Shown piece by piece: positions 43,064 through 51,142 of a DNA stretch of 64,000 nt. This stretch comes from JAGNLA01 sp964639885 (GTDB taxonomy: Bacteria > Caldisericota > Caldisericia > JAAYUI01): positions 1 through 64,000 of the forward strand of contig CAZXEH010000007.1 in assembly GCA_964639885.1 (NCBI GenBank), read 5' to 3'. Both the position numbers and the translations under genes were made by a program. The stretch's first letter is position 1. Each line of letters begins with the position of its first letter. Under the pieces are notes generated by a model. It searched no databases, was not told the origin of the DNA, and saw nothing but the letters and a program-made list of their open reading frames with translations.

Positions 43064-43307
43064 GATCAAACCTCCAATTGCATGAATTGCCAGTTATTAT
43101 AATGCATTTGGGCGGAAAGCAAAAGGAATGAAATACTTGTTGTTTTCTGTGAATTTAGATACCCTTGATTTCTCAGGGCAGTGAAAGTTTATTTCTAGAC
43201 ATTTACATCATTCGAAGGAACTTGGTAAGGTACGGACCCTACACTGCCACGTTTGAAATAAAAGCAAGTTTAATATGTGATTGATTGAGAAGTTTTATCA
43301 AACACTA

Positions 43308-43336
43308 TTGACAAAAAATGATTTATTAATAAAAAT
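43308..43336 (+). promoter_or_regulatory. Putative promoter of the FRG-TPR gene
   Basis: TTGACA (43308-43313) is followed after 17 bases by AAAAAT (43331-43336), a weak -10 box ending five bases before the ATG, without a ribosome site. The AT-rich context makes chance matches likely. Confidence 0.4.
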
Positions 43337-43341
43337 GTATT

Positions 43342-45024
43342 ATGTTTAATAATGAAATTTCTATCAGATCAATTTGTCAGTACATAGATGTTATTTCTAG
43401 AAATCAAATACCCCAAAAAGATTTGAAGTTTGTTTATCGAGGTCAGAATCAATTCTATGAAAATAAGACATCTAGTACGTTAGTTAGAAGATATGTATCT
43501 TCAAGTGCAACTCGTCGATTGTGTAGTCAAAATGGTTCATTTCCAACAAAAAAAGATATTTATTTGTACTCACAGTCACTATTAACTCAAGTTGAAAGCA
43601 AGGGCTATTCAATAAAAAATGGAAGAAAACTATTGACTCTAGAAATATTTGCAGAACTACAGCATCATGGTTGTGCGACATTTTTAATTGATTTCACTTT
43701 TAACCCTTTAGTTGCATTGTATTTTGCTTGCAAGGGAAGAAAAGATGATGATGGTTCAATTTTTGTTTTTAACATTAATTCAAGTAATGTTAAGGATGCC
43801 AATGATTACAATAACCTATATGAAACAGATTCGTATGATAATGTTTTGATTAATTTTTTTGATGAAATTGATGATACTATTTTTTACTGGATCCCTTCCG
43901 ATCTTAATAAAAGAATCCCCTCACAGAATTCTATTTTTCTTTTTGGAAAACAATTTCTTAATAAACATGATTTTGATCAAATTATTTTAGTCAAAGCTGA
44001 AAATAAAAATGAAATTTTAAATGATCTCGATCAGATTTACAACATTAACGAAACAACGCTATTTAATGATTTTACAGGTTTTGCTTTGGCAAATAATGTA
44101 TGTTCTGAAATAAGATATTTAAATACCTTGGATAATAAAAATAATGAAGATAAACGATTATTAGTTAATCTATGTAAGGAGATATCTAATATTGAGAAGA
44201 ACTCTTCCTTGATTCATGCAATTGGAAGAGAAGAAATCTCAATCATGTATTTCAATTATTCTAGAATGATAGCTAATAATGACAAAGATAAAGCATTAGA
44301 GATTATCAGTAAAGCATTATTTTACAATAACAAGAATCCCAAGTATTGGAATTATAAGGCGAATCTAGAAATTGATTTATCAAAATATGAAGAGGCTGCG
44401 AAAAGCTTCAGTGAGGCAATAAAAATTGATGACAAATATAGCCCAACATTTAATAACCGAGGAATTTATTATGCAGAAGTCAAGAAAAATTTCATTTTAG
44501 CGATAGAAGATTTTACAAATGCTATAAAGCTAAACCCAAAAAGATATGAACATTATATTCATAGAGCATTTTGTTATACTGAAATTCAAGATTATGATAA
44601 AGCTATTGATGATTATAATAGTGCAATAGACATTGAACCCAATAATTCGATATTTTATAATAATAGAGCATCAATGTTTCTCCAGAAAAATGACAAACAG
44701 AATGCATTAAAAGATTATCTATATGCAATAGATCTAGAACCTAAGCAGTGTTATTACCATTATTCTGTTGGTAACATTTACTTTAACGATAAGAAAATAA
44801 ACTTGGCAATCAGGTATTTTAATAATGTTCTTGAGTGTGATTCAACATTTGTTGATTGCTATTATTTTCTAGCAATGTGTCAATTTGAAAAAAAGAAATA
44901 TAAATTAGCGAAGCAATATATCGACAGGTTTATTGAAACCAAACCGCTAGAAAAAGCGATAATATTTAGGAAAAAAATTGAGGATAAACTCTACACAGCC
45001 ACTGAAAAACCAAGGGCTGTGTAG
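43342..45024 (+). CDS. FRG-domain protein with C-terminal TPR repeats
   Basis: A 560-residue protein, strikingly AT-rich and Asn/Lys/Tyr-rich compared with all neighbours, so probably acquired by transfer. Residues about 5-130 carry the FRG domain: FVYRGQNQFYENKTSSTLVRR, then LEIFAELQHHGCATFLIDFTFNPLVALYFAC, matching the family core of LQH-G followed by a LLDWT-like segment. Residues about 300-545 are five or more TPR units (YEEAAKSFSEAIKIDDKYSPTFNNRG, YDKAIDDYNSAIDIEPNNSIFYNNRA). FRG proteins are common in variable genome islands and have been linked to phage defence, but their activity is uncertain. The TPRs suggest partner binding. No second defence gene is adjacent. Confidence 0.82.
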   Translation: MFNNEISIRSICQYIDVISRNQIPQKDLKFVYRGQNQFYENKTSSTLVRRYVSSSATRRLCSQNGSFPTKKDIYLYSQSLLTQVESKGYSIKNGRKLLTLEIFAELQHHGCATFLIDFTFNPLVALYFACKGRKDDDGSIFVFNINSSNVKDANDYNNLYETDSYDNVLINFFDEIDDTIFYWIPSDLNKRIPSQNSIFLFGKQFLNKHDFDQIILVKAENKNEILNDLDQIYNINETTLFNDFTGFALANNVCSEIRYLNTLDNKNNEDKRLLVNLCKEISNIEKNSSLIHAIGREEISIMYFNYSRMIANNDKDKALEIISKALFYNNKNPKYWNYKANLEIDLSKYEEAAKSFSEAIKIDDKYSPTFNNRGIYYAEVKKNFILAIEDFTNAIKLNPKRYEHYIHRAFCYTEIQDYDKAIDDYNSAIDIEPNNSIFYNNRASMFLQKNDKQNALKDYLYAIDLEPKQCYYHYSVGNIYFNDKKINLAIRYFNNVLECDSTFVDCYYFLAMCQFEKKKYKLAKQYIDRFIETKPLEKAIIFRKKIEDKLYTATEKPRAV

Positions 45025-45028
45025 AGTT
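44987..45028. repeat. 14-base perfect inverted repeat spanning the FRG-TPR stop codon
   Basis: AACTCTACACAGCC (44987-45000) and its exact inverse GGCTGTGTAGAGTT (45015-45028) flank 14 bases. The TAG stop lies in the right arm. It could be a shared transcription end for the converging FRG-TPR and pruA genes, but no clear T-run follows. It could also mark the edge of the inserted AT-rich segment. Confidence 0.7.
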
Positions 45029-45042
45029 CTAACTATTCTTTC

Positions 45043-46629
45043 CTACATCATCCCAAGGAACTTGGCGAATGCTACGCCGTCGAGCCTTTCAGATGTTGTC
45101 TTCCTCTGCATGAACAGCGAGACGTATTCGTTTCCGCCTGCTTTTGAGTCGGTTCCTGACATATTGAATCCGCCAAACGGCTGACCGCCAACGAGTGCTC
45201 CGGTGCACTTTCTGTTGAGGTAGAGGTTGCCAACGTGGAATTCGTGCCTTGCGCGGATGAGGTTGTGGTGGCTGTCGGTGAACACTGCGCCAGTCAAGCC
45301 AAACTCTGTGTTGTTTGCAATCTTGAGTGCTTCGTCATAGTCCTTCGCTTTGAAAACGGCGAGAACCGGCCCGAAGATTTCTTCAAGGGAAATCCTTGCG
45401 TTCGGGTCAACGTCGTCGATGATGGTCGGGGTGATGAAGTAGCCCTTGGAGCTGTCGGAAGTTCCGCCATGAACGAGCTTTCCTTCCTTCTTTCCGATTT
45501 CGATGTAGTTGGTGATTGAGGCAAATGCTGAGTCTGAGGAGACTGGGCCCATGAAGTTCTTGCCATCTACTGCGTCGCCCTGCTTGATTGCCTTTGCCTT
45601 TTCGACAAGCTTTGCCACAAATTCGTCATGCTGCTTGCCAACGACGATAACCCTTGAGCAGGCCGAGCACTTCTGACCCTGGAAGCCGAATGCGGCTGCG
45701 ATTGTTTCAGAGGCTGCAAAATCGAGCTTTGAGTAGTTGTCGTCGATGATCATTGTGTCCTTGCCACCCATTTCGGCAACGACCCTCTTGAGCCAGATCT
45801 GACCCTTGTTGACCTTTGCGGCTCTCTCGTTGATGCGCATGCCGACTTCTTTTGAGCCTGTGAAGCTGATGAAGCGTGTGAGTGGGTGATCGACGATGTA
45901 GTCGCCGACTTCTCCGCCCGGGCCCGGAAGGAAGTTGATGACGCCTGGTGGGAGTCCTGCTTCTTCCATGACTTCCATGAACTTTGCGCCAATGATTGGA
46001 GTGATTGAGGCTGGCTTGAGCACAACCGTGTTGCCGGCCACAACTGCTGCTGTGGTCATGCCTGCAAGGATTGCAAGCGGGAAGTTCCACGGTGGAATGA
46101 CGACACCAACACCGAGTGGAATCCACCAGTAGTTGTTCTCTTCGCCCGGGATCGGTGTGATCGGGGTTGGAAGAGCCATCTCCTCCATCTGTCTGCCGTA
46201 AAAGTCGAGGAAGTCTATTGCCTCGGCTGTGTCAGCGATGGCTTCGATCCAGCTCTTGCCGATTTCGTAAACCATCCATGCAGAAAGTTCGAGTTTCCTT
46301 CTCCTCATGATGCCGGCAGCCCTGTAAAGCAACCTTGCTCTTTCACGCGGGTCAACAAACTTCCAGGTTTCAAAGGCTTTCGCTGCTGTCTGGATGGCCT
46401 GTTCTGCCAGTTCCTGCGTTGCCTTGCCGACTGTGCCTACAACCTGTGTGTGGTTTGAAGGGTTGGTCGATGTGATCTTTCCGGCTGTTGGGACTTTCTT
46501 CCCTCCGATGATCAAATCGTAGTGTCCGCCAAGGTTTTTGCCAACGAAATCGATGGCATCCTGCATCAGTTTGTACTGATCGGGATTGTTCAAGTTGAGA
46601 TACGGTTCATTAGTATATTCCTGTCTCAT
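45043..46629 (-). CDS. pruA: L-glutamate gamma-semialdehyde (1-pyrroline-5-carboxylate) dehydrogenase
   Basis: A 528-residue NAD-dependent aldehyde dehydrogenase of the PruA/RocA class, oxidising pyrroline-5-carboxylate/glutamate semialdehyde to glutamate in proline and arginine breakdown. Motifs: IPPWNFPLAILAGMTTAAVVAGNTVVLKP, FTGSKEVGMRI, the catalytic glutamate in VAEMGGKDTMII and the cysteine in GFQGQKCSACSR, then LEEIFGPVLAV. The ATG follows AAAGGAG. No proline dehydrogenase is in the window, but a proline/sodium-type symporter lies 2 kb downstream on the other strand. Confidence 0.95.
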   Translation of the reverse strand: MRQEYTNEPYLNLNNPDQYKLMQDAIDFVGKNLGGHYDLIIGGKKVPTAGKITSTNPSNHTQVVGTVGKATQELAEQAIQTAAKAFETWKFVDPRERARLLYRAAGIMRRRKLELSAWMVYEIGKSWIEAIADTAEAIDFLDFYGRQMEEMALPTPITPIPGEENNYWWIPLGVGVVIPPWNFPLAILAGMTTAAVVAGNTVVLKPASITPIIGAKFMEVMEEAGLPPGVINFLPGPGGEVGDYIVDHPLTRFISFTGSKEVGMRINERAAKVNKGQIWLKRVVAEMGGKDTMIIDDNYSKLDFAASETIAAAFGFQGQKCSACSRVIVVGKQHDEFVAKLVEKAKAIKQGDAVDGKNFMGPVSSDSAFASITNYIEIGKKEGKLVHGGTSDSSKGYFITPTIIDDVDPNARISLEEIFGPVLAVFKAKDYDEALKIANNTEFGLTGAVFTDSHHNLIRARHEFHVGNLYLNRKCTGALVGGQPFGGFNMSGTDSKAGGNEYVSLFMQRKTTSERLDGVAFAKFLGMM

Positions 46630-46667
46630 TTTTCTCCTTTCAAACTGTACTTTTTCAAACGGTTGAC

Positions 46668-46696
46668 ATTATATTGGACTCACAAGTTAAGTTAAA
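46668..46696 (-). promoter_or_regulatory. Promoter of pruA
   Basis: On the minus strand TTTAAC (46691-46696) and TATAAT (46668-46673) are 17 bases apart. The leader of about 30 bases holds the AAAGGAG site at 46634-46640. Confidence 0.7.
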
Positions 46697-46722
46697 CTAT
46701 TGGAAAGCCAAAAACCTGTAAC

Positions 46723-46750
46723 TTGAACGATTGCCCACTTGTGGTAGAAT
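46723..46750 (+). promoter_or_regulatory. Promoter of the lipoprotein gene (leaderless)
   Basis: TTGAAC (46723-46728) and TAGAAT (46745-46750) are 16 bases apart. Exactly six bases lie between the -10 box and the ATG at 46757, so transcription should begin at the start codon. Confidence 0.75.
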
Positions 46751-46756
46751 CAAACC

Positions 46757-47644
46757 ATGAAAACCTATCTGGCATTGATTCTTCTGGCATTGACCATCGG
46801 GTGCGGTTCGACAGGTCTTTCAAGCGAGATATCTGTTGACGACTCTCCCAGTAGTTCCCAAAGGCTAAAGGATTTCGCAGGAACGGTAGTTTGGGAGTTT
46901 GGTAAAGAACTCAAACCATGGGGCATCACAAACAACAGATTGATAAGGTTGATTGACGACAAACCTTTACCACAAATATATCAAGTGCCACCGTCAACGC
47001 TAATGTTTAACAAAACAGTCGTATCAAAGAATTTGTTTAAAGGCATTTTCGCTGTCCACGAAAACACCGCAGTTTTCCTTGAGCTCATCGGCAACAGTTT
47101 CAATTTGAAAGAGTTTGATGGAATAAAATCTGTTAACATTTTTAACCAACCCGTGAACGGGAAAGTTGTCCACTCCTCAGACATGACAAAACCTGCTGTT
47201 AGTATTGTTTGGGACGACTTCAGAAAACAGTATCTTTTCACAGCTGCCCTTGATGAAGATTCAATCATAAGAAGATACAGGCTCAAGATCGGCGGTAAAG
47301 TGGAGACAATTGGAGCCACAACCACTTCACAGTTCATTCCCGTATCCGATGACGGCTACGTGATCGAAGGTACAGACACTCCGGAGCTTTCAGGCAACCT
47401 CGTCTCGCTGGACAATCAATCGATCCTGCTTCAGGGATGTTTTTCAAGATACATTCCAAACACCCCCCACAGCTACTACATCAGCAGCAACAAGGCTTAC
47501 AAAATCGTGCACGACAAAGCCATTGAGATCGGCCAGACTCCACCAATGCCGTTGATTTCATTCTTTGGCGTGGAAGAAGGCGAACCGTTCACACTTGTCG
47601 GTGCCGGTGTCAAAAAAGTCAGGGTTGCGTTTTTCAAGCAATAA
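46757..47644 (+). CDS. Lipoprotein of unknown function
   Basis: A 295-residue predicted lipoprotein: MKTYLALILLALTIGC with the lipobox LTIGC, then a Ser-rich linker. The mature protein is rich in short strands (VFLELIGNSFNLKEFDGIKSV, YLFTAALDEDSIIRRYRLKI) and may be an incomplete propeller, but no family motif is visible. It is expressed from its own leaderless promoter, upstream of tatA. Confidence 0.7.
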   Translation: MKTYLALILLALTIGCGSTGLSSEISVDDSPSSSQRLKDFAGTVVWEFGKELKPWGITNNRLIRLIDDKPLPQIYQVPPSTLMFNKTVVSKNLFKGIFAVHENTAVFLELIGNSFNLKEFDGIKSVNIFNQPVNGKVVHSSDMTKPAVSIVWDDFRKQYLFTAALDEDSIIRRYRLKIGGKVETIGATTTSQFIPVSDDGYVIEGTDTPELSGNLVSLDNQSILLQGCFSRYIPNTPHSYYISSNKAYKIVHDKAIEIGQTPPMPLISFFGVEEGEPFTLVGAGVKKVRVAFFKQ

Positions 47645-47647
47645 GGC

Positions 47648-47675
47648 TTGAAGTGCCAGCCTTTGGTTTTATAAT
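47648..47675 (+). promoter_or_regulatory. Promoter of tatA-tatC (leaderless)
   Basis: TTGAAG (47648-47653) and a consensus TATAAT (47670-47675) are 16 bases apart. Six bases separate the -10 box from the tatA ATG, and no ribosome site is present. The -35 box begins only three bases after the lipoprotein stop. Confidence 0.78.
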
Positions 47676-47681
47676 GCCGAT

Positions 47682-47876
47682 ATGTTTGGAATTAGAGAGA
47701 TCGTAATAATACTGATTGTAGCCCTGATCATCTTTGTTTTCTTCGGATCGTCGAAGATTCCTGAATTCGCAAAGGCACTTCGCAAAGGCATTGACGAATT
47801 CAAGAAAAACACTGACGATATGGTCAAAACCGTGGACTCAACAGCTAAAGACGCCACCACGGAACAGAAAAAATAG
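47682..47876 (+). CDS. tatA: Twin-arginine translocase subunit TatA
   Basis: A 64-residue TatA-type subunit that forms the variable pore for folded proteins. It has one N-terminal transmembrane helix (EIVIILIVALIIFVFFG), the hinge FFGSSKIPEFAKALRKGIDEFKK and an amphipathic helix, then a charged tail. The F-G motif after the membrane helix is intact. There is no separate TatB here, as in minimal TatA-TatC systems. Its stop shares a base with the tatC start. Confidence 0.93.
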   Translation: MFGIREIVIILIVALIIFVFFGSSKIPEFAKALRKGIDEFKKNTDDMVKTVDSTAKDATTEQKK

Positions 47877-48607
47877 TGATCCGGGACAAACCCAAACCGC
47901 TCGTTGTACATCTAGATGAGTTGCGGTGGCGCATAATAAAAATGGCCCTTGCCATTATCGTTGGTTCATGCATTGTCTGGTGGCAATCCGACAACATCAT
48001 CGCCTTTCTGACTGCCCCAATTCCATCTCTTGGTGTAAAGGAACTAAAGTTGTTTTTTACAGGCGTGACCGACGCTTTCTCAACCAAATTCTTTATTTCC
48101 ATTATCGGAGGCATCATACTTGCAACACCGATAATCCTTTATCAGCTGACAATGTTTGTCATTCCTGGAATGCTCAAGAAGGAAAGGCAAATGCTCTACA
48201 CCTACCTCCCGCTTTCCATCATCCTGTTTCTTATTGGCTCCGGGTTTGCAACCTGGCCACTGGTTCCTTTTGCAAGGCAGTTTTTTCTTGAGTTCGGCGA
48301 GGGCATGACACCAATGATCACACTCTCCTCATATGTCAATTTTTCCATGTTCCTGATCTTTGGCATGGGGATAATCTTCCTGCTGCCAATCGTTGTTTTT
48401 GTTGTAACATCAATCGGTCTTGTCTCTCCCGACTGGCTTTCAAAAACCAGAAAATTCATCTGGCTGATCATTTTGATACTTGCAGCAGCCATCGCCCCGA
48501 ACGATGGCCTTTCAATGCTCATCATCGCAATTCCTGTGGTTTTGCTCTTTGAGATCAGCCTCGCCATTTCAAAAGCCAAATGGCGCAAGACTCATCCTGT
48601 TGCCTAA
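47876..48607 (+). CDS. tatC: Twin-arginine translocase subunit TatC
   Basis: A 243-residue six-helix membrane protein that recognises twin-arginine signal peptides. The N-terminal HLDELRWRIIK motif is diagnostic, as are PFARQFFLEFGEGMTPMITLSSYVNF and the later helices (FGMGIIFLLPIVVFVVTSIGLVSP and ALAAAIAPNDGLSMLIIAIP-like segment). The start is GTG at 47876, overlapping the tatA stop by one base, so translation is coupled. Confidence 0.94.
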   Translation: MIRDKPKPLVVHLDELRWRIIKMALAIIVGSCIVWWQSDNIIAFLTAPIPSLGVKELKLFFTGVTDAFSTKFFISIIGGIILATPIILYQLTMFVIPGMLKKERQMLYTYLPLSIILFLIGSGFATWPLVPFARQFFLEFGEGMTPMITLSSYVNFSMFLIFGMGIIFLLPIVVFVVTSIGLVSPDWLSKTRKFIWLIILILAAAIAPNDGLSMLIIAIPVVLLFEISLAISKAKWRKTHPVA

Positions 48608-48655
48608 ATTTCGGTTTTCAATTATCATAAATCCATATTTGAAACTGGAGGCCTT

Positions 48656-48763
48656 ATGCTTGGATTTTCTGATTTTACAACATTTCTGGGGTTCATCCTC
48701 ATGATTCTTTCAGCGGTTTTTGGTGCAGTTTGGGGTTTGATTTTCTGGAACAAGGAGAACTAA
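48656..48763 (+). CDS. Symporter small accessory protein
   Basis: A 35-residue protein, MLGFSDFTTFLGFILMIL to LIFWNKEN, a single transmembrane helix with a charged C-terminus. CTGGAGG precedes the ATG, and the stop is directly followed by the symporter ATG. Such miniature proteins are regularly encoded immediately before sodium/solute symporters and are named symporter small accessory proteins. The exact role is unknown; assisting assembly of the large subunit is likely. It is too short for most gene callers. Confidence 0.8.
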   Translation: MLGFSDFTTFLGFILMILSAVFGAVWGLIFWNKEN

Positions 48764-50359
48764 ATGGATGTATCGGTCAATCTCCCACTGCTTATAATCC
48801 TCTCAGGCATATTTGTGGCCATCATGGGTTTCCTGGCATGGCTCGGATACAGACAGACAAAATCATCAGCTGATTTCCTTCTTGCCGGACAGAACGTTCA
48901 CCCGTATCTCATGGCCATCAGCTACGGTGCAGCCTTCATCTCATCATCAGCCATCATCGGTTTTGGCGGACTTGCCGGCAAGCTTGGCATGCAGATGCTC
49001 TGGGTTGTTTTCCTAAACATCGCAATCGGCATCGTCCTTGCATTCCTTGTGTTTGGCAAGCGCATGAGAAAACTCGGCGCCAACCTTGAAGCCCAGACTT
49101 TCCCGGACTTCATGGCAAAGCGATACGGCTCCAACTTTGCACGATGGTTCTCAGCCCTGTTCATTTTCGTGTTCATGCCGCTCTACGCTGCAGCCGTGCT
49201 CATCGGAGCAGCAAGATTCATGCACACTACATTCAGCATTGAGTTTATCATCGCAATTATCATCTACACGGCAATCGTGGCCATCTACGTTATCACCGGC
49301 GGACTCAAGGGAGTTGTCTATGCTGACGCATTCCTTGGTACAATCATGATAGGCGCAGGCATCTACCTCCTTTTCTCAATCTACATAAACCTTGGCGGAA
49401 TCACCTCGGCCCATGCACAGCTTGCGGAGTTGACAAAGCTGATCCCCAAAGAGCTGGCGGCGGCAGGTCACCAGGGGCTTGCTGCCTTCCCTGCCTTCAA
49501 CTCCGACCTGTGGTGGACATCCATCTCTTCGCTGATGATGGCAATTGGTCTTGGCGTTCTCGCCCAGCCACAGCTGCTCGTCCGCTTCATGACGGTCAAA
49601 TCAGGCAAGGAGCTCAACAGGGCGGTTGGCATCGGTTCGCTGTTCATTCTGCTGGTCGTCGGTTCAGCCTATATTACAGGTGCACTATCAAACGTCTATT
49701 TCTTCAAAGACTCAGGCCAGCTTGCAATGCAGGCTGCAGGCAACAATCCAGACGTAATCATTGCAACATTCCTCAACAATCCAAAATTTATGCCTCAATG
49801 GTTTGTGTACGTCTTCCTGCTCTCTCTACTGTCTGCTGCAATCTCGACATCGGCAGCCCAGTTCCACACACTCGGCTCATCGCTTGGCAAAGACATTGTT
49901 GAAGATGGCGTGATCAAAAAACCGAATCCAAAAATCATGCTCTTGTGGAAGAGAATTGGAACCTTCATAGCGATAATCATCGTTTTCTTGCTTTCCCTCT
50001 GGCTTGCAAACATAGAAGATCATGGCTCTGGCGTTGTCGCCGTTCTGACTGCCTTCTTCTTCTCTCTTTGCTCAGCAACATTCCTGCCAACCATCATCGG
50101 CTCGCTGTTTTGGAGGGGGACGACAAAGGCTGGGGTCATTGCATCGATGGTTGTCGGTCTGCTTGTTTCGCTCACCTATGCAGTGTTCTTCAACGGCAAG
50201 ATAGCAGCCGGTTTCGGAATCACACCGGTGCTCGGGAAACCGTGGGTGTTCATAGATGCAGGCGCAATAGGACTCCCATTCTCGTTGATCACTCTGTTTG
50301 TGGTTTCAAAATTCACGAAGAAACTCCCACAGGAGCTTGTCGACAAGTGTTTCAAATAA
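48764..50359 (+). CDS. Sodium:solute symporter (SSS family), proline-type
   Basis: A 531-residue transporter with about 13 transmembrane helices. The SSS core is visible: SADFLLAGQNVHPYLMAISYGAAFISSSAIIGFGG, VYVITGGLKGVVYADAFLG-like helix 5, GLGVLAQPQLLVRFM, and LLSLLSAAISTSAAQFHTLGSSLGKDI. It uses the sodium gradient to import a solute. The PutP-like appearance and nearby P5C dehydrogenase make proline a reasonable guess, but SSS specificity cannot be read from sequence. AAGGAG precedes the ATG and a strong terminator follows. Confidence 0.9.
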   Translation: MDVSVNLPLLIILSGIFVAIMGFLAWLGYRQTKSSADFLLAGQNVHPYLMAISYGAAFISSSAIIGFGGLAGKLGMQMLWVVFLNIAIGIVLAFLVFGKRMRKLGANLEAQTFPDFMAKRYGSNFARWFSALFIFVFMPLYAAAVLIGAARFMHTTFSIEFIIAIIIYTAIVAIYVITGGLKGVVYADAFLGTIMIGAGIYLLFSIYINLGGITSAHAQLAELTKLIPKELAAAGHQGLAAFPAFNSDLWWTSISSLMMAIGLGVLAQPQLLVRFMTVKSGKELNRAVGIGSLFILLVVGSAYITGALSNVYFFKDSGQLAMQAAGNNPDVIIATFLNNPKFMPQWFVYVFLLSLLSAAISTSAAQFHTLGSSLGKDIVEDGVIKKPNPKIMLLWKRIGTFIAIIIVFLLSLWLANIEDHGSGVVAVLTAFFFSLCSATFLPTIIGSLFWRGTTKAGVIASMVVGLLVSLTYAVFFNGKIAAGFGITPVLGKPWVFIDAGAIGLPFSLITLFVVSKFTKKLPQELVDKCFK

Positions 50360-50372
50360 TCTGAATCAGACC

Positions 50373-50406
50373 AAAAAAGGCCAGCTTTGATAGCTGGCCT
50401 TTTTTA
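50373..50406 (+). terminator. Rho-independent terminator after the symporter
   Basis: GGCCAGCT and AGCTGGCC pair around TTGAT, with AAAAAA before and TTTTTT after. The flanking A/T runs allow activity on either strand. Confidence 0.94.
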
Positions 50407-50419
50407 TTTGTTCAAAACG

Positions 50420-50448
50420 TTGACAGATTCGAGATGCGAGGCTATACA
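50420..50448 (+). promoter_or_regulatory. Promoter of the class II aldolase gene (leaderless)
   Basis: TTGACA (50420-50425) and TATACA (50443-50448) are 17 bases apart. Six bases separate the -10 box from the ATG at 50455, without a ribosome site. Confidence 0.75.
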
Positions 50449-50454
50449 TAATCC

Positions 50455-51038
50455 ATGAAAAATGAAATAGTAAACACAGCCCGCTATCTATGGCAAAAAG
50501 GGTGGGCTGAAGCAGGTGTAGGAAACATTTCAGTCAGGTATCACGGCAGAATCCGAAACGCCTTCAACCACCTCCCGGTCAAGATCATGCCCGGTCTTTC
50601 GATGTATATAACTGCCTCTGGCTCGAGGTTTCGGAATATAACTGAAAACGATGTCGGTTATTTTTGGGTTGGCGCGGAAGGTGAGACGTTCGGGTTTGAT
50701 CTCGAAAACGCCAAACCGTCGTCGGAAATGATGGCACATTTGCTAATCCACGAAGCACTCGAAAAAACCGATGAAAAGTGCATCGTCCACGTCCACGCAA
50801 CCAATGTCATTGCTTTGTCGATGGTCGTTCAGGACGAGCAAAAAATTAACGAGATGCTGTCTCGCATTCCCGAGATTCCAGTCTTTGCGCCAGGAGGCTT
50901 CGGACTGGTTCCGATCCTCCCGCCCGGCTCGACAGAACTTGCCATAGCGAGTGTGGAGATGGTGAAAAGCGGCAGAAAAGCGCTGATCTGGCCAAGGCAC
51001 GGGCTGGTTACAATCGCCAAAGACCTTGAAACGGCAAT
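50455..51038 (+). CDS. Class II aldolase/adducin family protein, RhaD-like (3' end lost in gap)
   Basis: At least 194 residues of a zinc-dependent class II aldolase; the end falls in the 100-N gap. The pattern matches rhamnulose-1-phosphate aldolase more than fuculose aldolase: GNISVRY, ITASGSRFRNIT, PSSEMMAHLLIHEAL, the zinc histidines in VHVHATNVIALS, a PPGSTELAIA segment and the later WPRHGLVTIA histidine. It would cleave a deoxyketose or related sugar phosphate to dihydroxyacetone phosphate and an aldehyde. No other rhamnose gene is visible, so the substrate is open. About 50-80 residues are probably missing. Confidence 0.82.
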
Positions 51039-51138
51039 NNNNNNNNNNNNNNNNNNNNNNNNNNNNNNNNNNNNNNNNNNNNNNNNNNNNNNNNNNNNNN
51101 NNNNNNNNNNNNNNNNNNNNNNNNNNNNNNNNNNNNNN
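51039..51138. other. Assembly gap (100 N)
   Basis: Exactly 100 unknown bases, the conventional placeholder for a scaffold gap of unknown length. It removes the end of the aldolase gene and whatever lies upstream of the exonuclease gene. Confidence 1.
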
Positions 51139-51142
51139 AATC

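Noticed and set aside
43070..43341. Possible RNA gene between the NfeD-like and FRG-TPR genes
   Set aside because: GGCAGTG and CACTGCC at 43184 and 43244 could pair, but there is no tRNA, riboswitch or terminator pattern and the spacing is long.
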